Shown here: one piece after another, positions 6,345 to 9,387 of the stretch
Numbering within the stretch: position 1 is the first letter of the stretch
Layout of the letters: every line of letters begins with the position of its first letter
Source: Bacteroidales bacterium UBA3623
Lineage (GTDB): Bacteria; Bacteroidota; Bacteroidia; Bacteroidales; UBA932
Reading direction: 5' to 3'
NCBI GenBank assembly: GCA_002373715.1
Contig: DFLI01000062.1
Location: forward strand, 1-9,387
DNA: 9,387 nucleotides
Position numbers and translations under genes: made by a program
The notes under the pieces: generated by a model
What the model was told of the DNA's origin: nothing
The model's database searches: none
Seen by the model: the letters and a program-made list of their open reading frames with translations, nothing else

Positions 6345-7718
6345 ATGGCTATTCAAAAACCCTCTATACCCAAGGGAACCCGCGACTTCGGCCAAATTGA
6401 GATGGCCCGCCGCAATTATATATTCGACACCATCCGCAGCGTTTTCCGCACCTACGGTTATCAGGAAATCCAAACCCCGGCCATGGAGAACCTCTCCACG
6501 CTGTTGGGTAAGTACGGTGAGGAAGGGGATAAGCTCCTGTTCCGCATCCTCAATTCCGGAGATGCCTTCGCCGATGTAGATTTCAACAAGCCGCTGGTGT
6601 CTCAGGTGTGCGAGAAAGGCCTCAGATACGATCTTACGGTGCCCTTTGCCCGTTACGTGGTACAGCACCAGAACGAGATTTCCTTCCCCTTCAAGCGCTT
6701 CCAAATCCAGCCCGTCTGGAGGGCAGATCGTCCCCAGAAAGGCCGCTACCGTGAGTTCTACCAGTGCGACGTGGATGTCATCGGCACCCGCAGCCAGGTG
6801 AACGAACTGGAACTGGTGCAGATGGTAGACCGCGTGTTCACCCTCCTGGGCGTGCGTGTGGGCATCCACATCAATAACAGAAAGGTCCTCACCGGTTTTG
6901 CAGAAATTGCCGGCGCTCCGGATAAGGTGGTAGACATCACCGTAGCCATTGACAAACTGGACAAAATAGGTATAGAGAAGGTAAAGGAGGAAATGGCCGA
7001 TAAGGGCCTCTCCGAAGGCGGCATCTCCGTCATTGAGCAAATCCTCTCGCTCTCCGGCAGCTTCAGCGAGAAGCTGGCCGCCATGCGTGGCTTGTTCCAG
7101 GGCGGCAGCGCTTCCGGCGTTGTGTCCGAGACCGGTCTGAAGGGCCTGGAAGAGCTGGAGGAGCTCTTTGGCTTCATTGCTGCCGCGGGTGTATCGGCCC
7201 CGGTGGAAATGGATCTTTCCCTGGCCCGTGGCCTTAACTATTATACCGGCGCCATCTTCGAGGTGAAAGCCCTGGATTGGGAGATTGGTTCCATCTGCGG
7301 CGGCGGCCGTTACGACAACCTCACCGGTATCTTCGGCCTTCCGGACCTCTCCGGCGTGGGCATCTCCTTCGGCGCAGACCGCATCTACGACGTTCTCACC
7401 GGCCTGAACCTCTTCCCGGAATCCCTGGGCTCCACCACTACGCTGCTCTTCGCCGTGATGGGGGCCGATGAACTCCGCTACGTTCTTCCCATTGCCAAGG
7501 CCCTCCGCGAGGACGGCGTTTCGGTGGAAGTGTATCCGGAAGCTACCAAGCTGAAGAAGCAGTTCGACTACGCCGACAAAAAGGCCATCCCGTTTATCTC
7601 CATCAACGGCTCCAACGAAATGGAAGCCGGCACGGTGAACATCAAGAACCTTTCCACCGGCGCCCAGCAGGCATTCCCCGCTTCCGAGCTCCCCGCCATC
7701 CTGGAGTTCTTGGGGTAA
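6345..7718 (+). CDS. hisS: Histidyl-tRNA synthetase
   Basis: A cytoplasmic class II aminoacyl-tRNA synthetase that charges tRNA-His with histidine using ATP; 457 residues, a normal family length. The N-terminus IPKGTRDFG (8-16) is typical. Motif 2 is FKRFQIQPVWRADRPQKGRY (116-135), continuing into REFYQCDVDVIG. The histidine-binding signature LARGLNYYTG is at 293-302, GGGRYDNL at 319-326, and motif 3 GVGISFGADRI at 337-347. Residues about 365-457 form the anticodon-binding domain (EVYPEATKLKKQFDYADKKA, 395-414). The ATG at 6345 is chosen over an in-frame TTG at 6327 because that TTG lies within the promoter box and the protein then begins as other HisRS do. The upstream tRNA gene is for glycine, so no direct link to histidine is implied. 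Its TAA stop directly abuts the stop of the convergent GH43 gene, and no terminator is visible. Confidence 0.97.
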   Translation: MAIQKPSIPKGTRDFGQIEMARRNYIFDTIRSVFRTYGYQEIQTPAMENLSTLLGKYGEEGDKLLFRILNSGDAFADVDFNKPLVSQVCEKGLRYDLTVPFARYVVQHQNEISFPFKRFQIQPVWRADRPQKGRYREFYQCDVDVIGTRSQVNELELVQMVDRVFTLLGVRVGIHINNRKVLTGFAEIAGAPDKVVDITVAIDKLDKIGIEKVKEEMADKGLSEGGISVIEQILSLSGSFSEKLAAMRGLFQGGSASGVVSETGLKGLEELEELFGFIAAAGVSAPVEMDLSLARGLNYYTGAIFEVKALDWEIGSICGGGRYDNLTGIFGLPDLSGVGISFGADRIYDVLTGLNLFPESLGSTTTLLFAVMGADELRYVLPIAKALREDGVSVEVYPEATKLKKQFDYADKKAIPFISINGSNEMEAGTVNIKNLSTGAQQAFPASELPAILEFLG

Positions 7719-9266
7719 TTACTGCTCCTGGTAATCAAAACCCTTGAAGGAAGCCTTTCCGCTGCGGCAGTAGGGGCCTATGGTGACGCCTGTAAAGCCG
7801 CCGGCCATTTCCGTGCTAAGCAATTTAGAATCAATGGTGCCGAACGGCTGTCCGTTCAGGAGGAACTCGTAGTGATCTCCAAAGGCCAGTACATCCAGTC
7901 GGGCCGATGGGGAAGGGATCGTTGCAACAGCCTGTTCATGGAGAATGCTGTGGAGCCGGATACGGAGAACGGCCTGGCAGCGCTGCCCTTCGCGACGGAC
8001 AAAGTACTCCATGTGGCCGTTATGGGTCTGATAGACGGCCAGGCCAGCCTCACCGTTTTCCAGCAGAGTGACTTCGGTGCCAAATTGGCATTCTGCCGCC
8101 TTCTGCCGGCGCAGTAGTGCGGAGGGATGCCATCCTCCCCAGTCAAATCCATCCCCGTTGCCCGTGAGGGTGAGGACTCCATCCTTGGCGGCATAGTTCT
8201 CCTCCACGGGATGCTGGATGTGCATCCACTCCGGGCCGATGGCAGAGAAATCATAATGGATGCTTTCGGGCTGGGGAGCCTCCGGCACAGCGCTCATGCG
8301 AACCTTCATGGTTTCGGCCACCGGCTGCCCGCCGTTCACCACCGGCCAGCCCTTCTCCCAGGAGACGGGTGCCAAGAAAGTCTCCCGGCCCAGGTGATGG
8401 AAGTCGCCGCCATATCTGCGATAAGCCAGAAATACAATCCACCAGGAGCCATCGGCCGCCTGGAATAAATCCCCGTGGCCTGTGCCCTGGATATTACTTT
8501 CCTGGGCAGCCAGCGAGCAATGCGTAAAGATGGGATTGGCGGGGTTGGCCTCATAGGGGCCATAGATGTTACGGCTTCGGGCTACCGTGAGCTTATGCGC
8601 CAGTTCCGTGCCGCCTTCAGAGATGAGCAGATAGTACCAGCCGTCGTGCTTGTAGATATGCGGGCCCTCCGGGAATCGGCCTCCTGTGCCCCTCCAGAGG
8701 GCTTTCCCGGGGCTAAGCGTGGCGCCGGTAACAGGGTCTATCTCGCACAGGGTAATGGTGGCGTCCGGGTTGGAAACCATGTAGCACTTTCCGTCCTCAA
8801 AATAGAGCGAAGGGTCAATTCCCTGTTGCTCCAGCCAGATAGGTTCACTCCATGGGCCAGCCGGATTGGTGGCCGACACCATAAAGTTACCACCGTTTCC
8901 CACATTGGTGGTAATCATGTAGAAAGTGCCCTCGTTATAGCGGATGGTGGGCGCATAAATGCCCAGCGAGGCGTTGGATTCTACCAGAGGAAGCTGGGAA
9001 GGACGGTCCAGTACATTGCCTATCTGTTCCCAATTCTGCAAATCCCGGCTGTGATACACCGGAACGCCCGGGAAATAGTGGAACGTAGAGTTTACAATGT
9101 AGTAATCACCCTCTACTGCCACCACGGAAGGATCTGGGCTGAAGCCGGAAATGATGGGGTTATGGAGGGTTACTTCAACACTGCCGCCAGTCGTTTTCTG
9201 AGCAGGATTTGTTCCGCAAGAGACCAGTGCGACCAGTGCCGCAAGTAATATGACAGTCTTTTTCAT
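7719..9266 (-). CDS. GH43 glycoside hydrolase lipoprotein (beta-xylosidase/arabinofuranosidase type)
   Basis: A predicted exported glycosidase of 515 residues acting on xylan- or arabinan-derived chains. The signal peptide MKKTVILLAALVALVSC ends at lipidated Cys17. The five-bladed propeller spans about 35-310 and carries the three GH43 catalytic acids: Asp45 in SGFSPDPSV (general base), Asp151 in GIDPSLYF (pKa modulator) and Glu200 in RFPEGPHIYK (general acid). GTGHGDLF (261-268, His264) is also typical. Residues about 318-513 form a beta-sandwich accessory domain (PSALLRRQKAAECQFGTEVTL, ENGEAGLAVYQ) of the kind found in XynB-like GH43 enzymes, so a subfamily such as GH43_12 is plausible but unproven. 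The ATG at 9266 gives a complete signal peptide. It has no glycan-utilisation partners nearby and appears to be a single-gene unit between hisS and an initiator tRNA. Xylosidase and arabinofuranosidase activity cannot be told apart by eye. Confidence 0.9.
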   Translation of the reverse strand: MKKTVILLAALVALVSCGTNPAQKTTGGSVEVTLHNPIISGFSPDPSVVAVEGDYYIVNSTFHYFPGVPVYHSRDLQNWEQIGNVLDRPSQLPLVESNASLGIYAPTIRYNEGTFYMITTNVGNGGNFMVSATNPAGPWSEPIWLEQQGIDPSLYFEDGKCYMVSNPDATITLCEIDPVTGATLSPGKALWRGTGGRFPEGPHIYKHDGWYYLLISEGGTELAHKLTVARSRNIYGPYEANPANPIFTHCSLAAQESNIQGTGHGDLFQAADGSWWIVFLAYRRYGGDFHHLGRETFLAPVSWEKGWPVVNGGQPVAETMKVRMSAVPEAPQPESIHYDFSAIGPEWMHIQHPVEENYAAKDGVLTLTGNGDGFDWGGWHPSALLRRQKAAECQFGTEVTLLENGEAGLAVYQTHNGHMEYFVRREGQRCQAVLRIRLHSILHEQAVATIPSPSARLDVLAFGDHYEFLLNGQPFGTIDSKLLSTEMAGGFTGVTIGPYCRSGKASFKGFDYQEQ

Positions 9267-9289
9267 AAGCCGAGATTTTCCGAAAGATA

Positions 9290-9296
9290 CAAACTA
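9290..9296 (-). promoter_or_regulatory. Possible -7 box of the GH43 gene
   Basis: Minus-strand TAGTTTG (9296 to 9290) is one base short of TAnnTTTG and ends 23 bases before the GH43 ATG, a distance like the other genes here. TATCTTTC at 9289-9282 is a one-mismatch alternative. Neither has a convincing TTTG at the -33 position, so this is tentative. Confidence 0.3.
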
Positions 9297-9313
9297 TCAA
9301 TCGAAATTAAAAA

Positions 9314-9345
9314 TTTGGAGTTTTCAGAAAAACTCCTTACCTTTG
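9314..9345 (+). promoter_or_regulatory. Promoter of initiator tRNA-fMet
   Basis: TTTG at 9314-9317, a 20-base spacer, then TACCTTTG at 9338-9345 form a full match to the Bacteroidota promoter (TTTG-N19-21-TAnnTTTG). The -7 box ends 11 bases before the tRNA 5' end. It is the best promoter in the window. Confidence 0.8.
9317..9336. repeat. Inverted repeat inside the tRNA-fMet promoter spacer
   Basis: GGAGTTTT (9317-9324) and AAAACTCC (9329-9336) are perfect 8-base inverted arms around CAGA. The repeat fills the spacer between the -33 and -7 elements. Read on the minus strand the hairpin is followed by a broken T-run, so it could also act as a weak terminator shielding the GH43 gene. Confidence 0.5.
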
Positions 9346-9356
9346 CATTCCCAAAC

Positions 9357-9387
9357 CGCGGAGTAGAGCAGTCGGTAGCTCGTCGGG
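9357..9387 (+). tRNA. Initiator tRNA-fMet, 5' part (cut by right edge)
   Basis: The first 31 bases of a tRNA gene: CGCGGAG acceptor strand, T8-A9, D arm GAGC-AGTCGGTA-GCTC, base 26 G, then TCGGG, the 5' half of the anticodon stem. Two bacterial initiator marks are visible: the A11-U24 pair in the D stem and the run G29-G30-G31. The first base C1 also fits the unpaired C1-A72 end of initiator tRNAs. The anticodon itself lies outside the window, so the identity rests on these marks. It sits directly behind a consensus promoter. Confidence 0.85.

Noticed and set aside
6321..7040. Minus-strand 239-codon open frame opposite hisS
   Set aside because: Shadow of the highly conserved hisS frame; low-complexity composition and no motif.
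1..9387. Polysaccharide-utilisation locus
   Set aside because: Two glycoside hydrolase lipoproteins are present, but there is no SusC/SusD pair or hybrid two-component regulator, and they are separated by housekeeping genes.
1..9387. CRISPR array, insertion sequence, prophage or integrase
   Set aside because: No spaced direct repeats, transposase, integrase or terminal repeats were seen; the two tRNA genes show no attached integrase.

Overview
The window looks like chromosomal DNA of a Bacteroidales-type bacterium (phylum Bacteroidota), probably a fairly GC-rich gut or rumen lineage. Three things point there. Most intergenic regions carry the Bacteroidota -7 promoter box TAnnTTTG, four times as the identical octamer TATATTTG. 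Three of the proteins are exported lipoproteins with short lipoboxes, two of them glycoside hydrolases. The one complete tRNA gene does not encode its CCA end. The genus cannot be fixed from this stretch.

Layout from left to right. (1) The start of a glutamine synthetase gene, minus strand, cut by the left edge. (2) A compact minus-strand cluster transcribed from about 4.26 kb down to 0.49 kb: a small AbrB/MazE/SpoVT-type DNA-binding protein, an acyltransferase-3 (OpgC/OafA-like) membrane protein that overlaps it by 4 bases (ATGA), and a GH2-type lipoprotein that starts one base after the acyltransferase stop. (3) A divergent promoter region (about 4.26-4.30 kb) with two outward-facing TATATTTG boxes around a TTTCGAAA palindrome. 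(4) A plus-strand S41-family peptidase lipoprotein followed by a two-way terminator. (5) A minus-strand tRNA-Gly(CCC), diverging from hisS (histidyl-tRNA synthetase, plus strand). (6) A minus-strand GH43 lipoprotein (beta-xylosidase/arabinosidase type) whose stop codon directly abuts that of hisS. (7) At the right edge, a clear promoter and the first 31 bases of an initiator tRNA-fMet.

How the parts may work together. glnA, hisS and the two tRNAs are housekeeping genes. The two glycoside hydrolases and the peptidase are exported, surface- or periplasm-facing enzymes of a polysaccharide-degrading lifestyle, but no SusC/SusD pair is present, so this is not a classical polysaccharide-utilisation locus. 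The least ordinary unit is the AbrB-like / acyltransferase / GH2 operon. A regulator is translationally coupled to a membrane glycan acyltransferase and then to a glycosidase, which suggests (inference only) coordinated modification and trimming of a cell-surface or imported glycan. I saw no CRISPR array, insertion sequence, phage gene or frameshifted gene, and no stretch over 300 bases lacks a gene.
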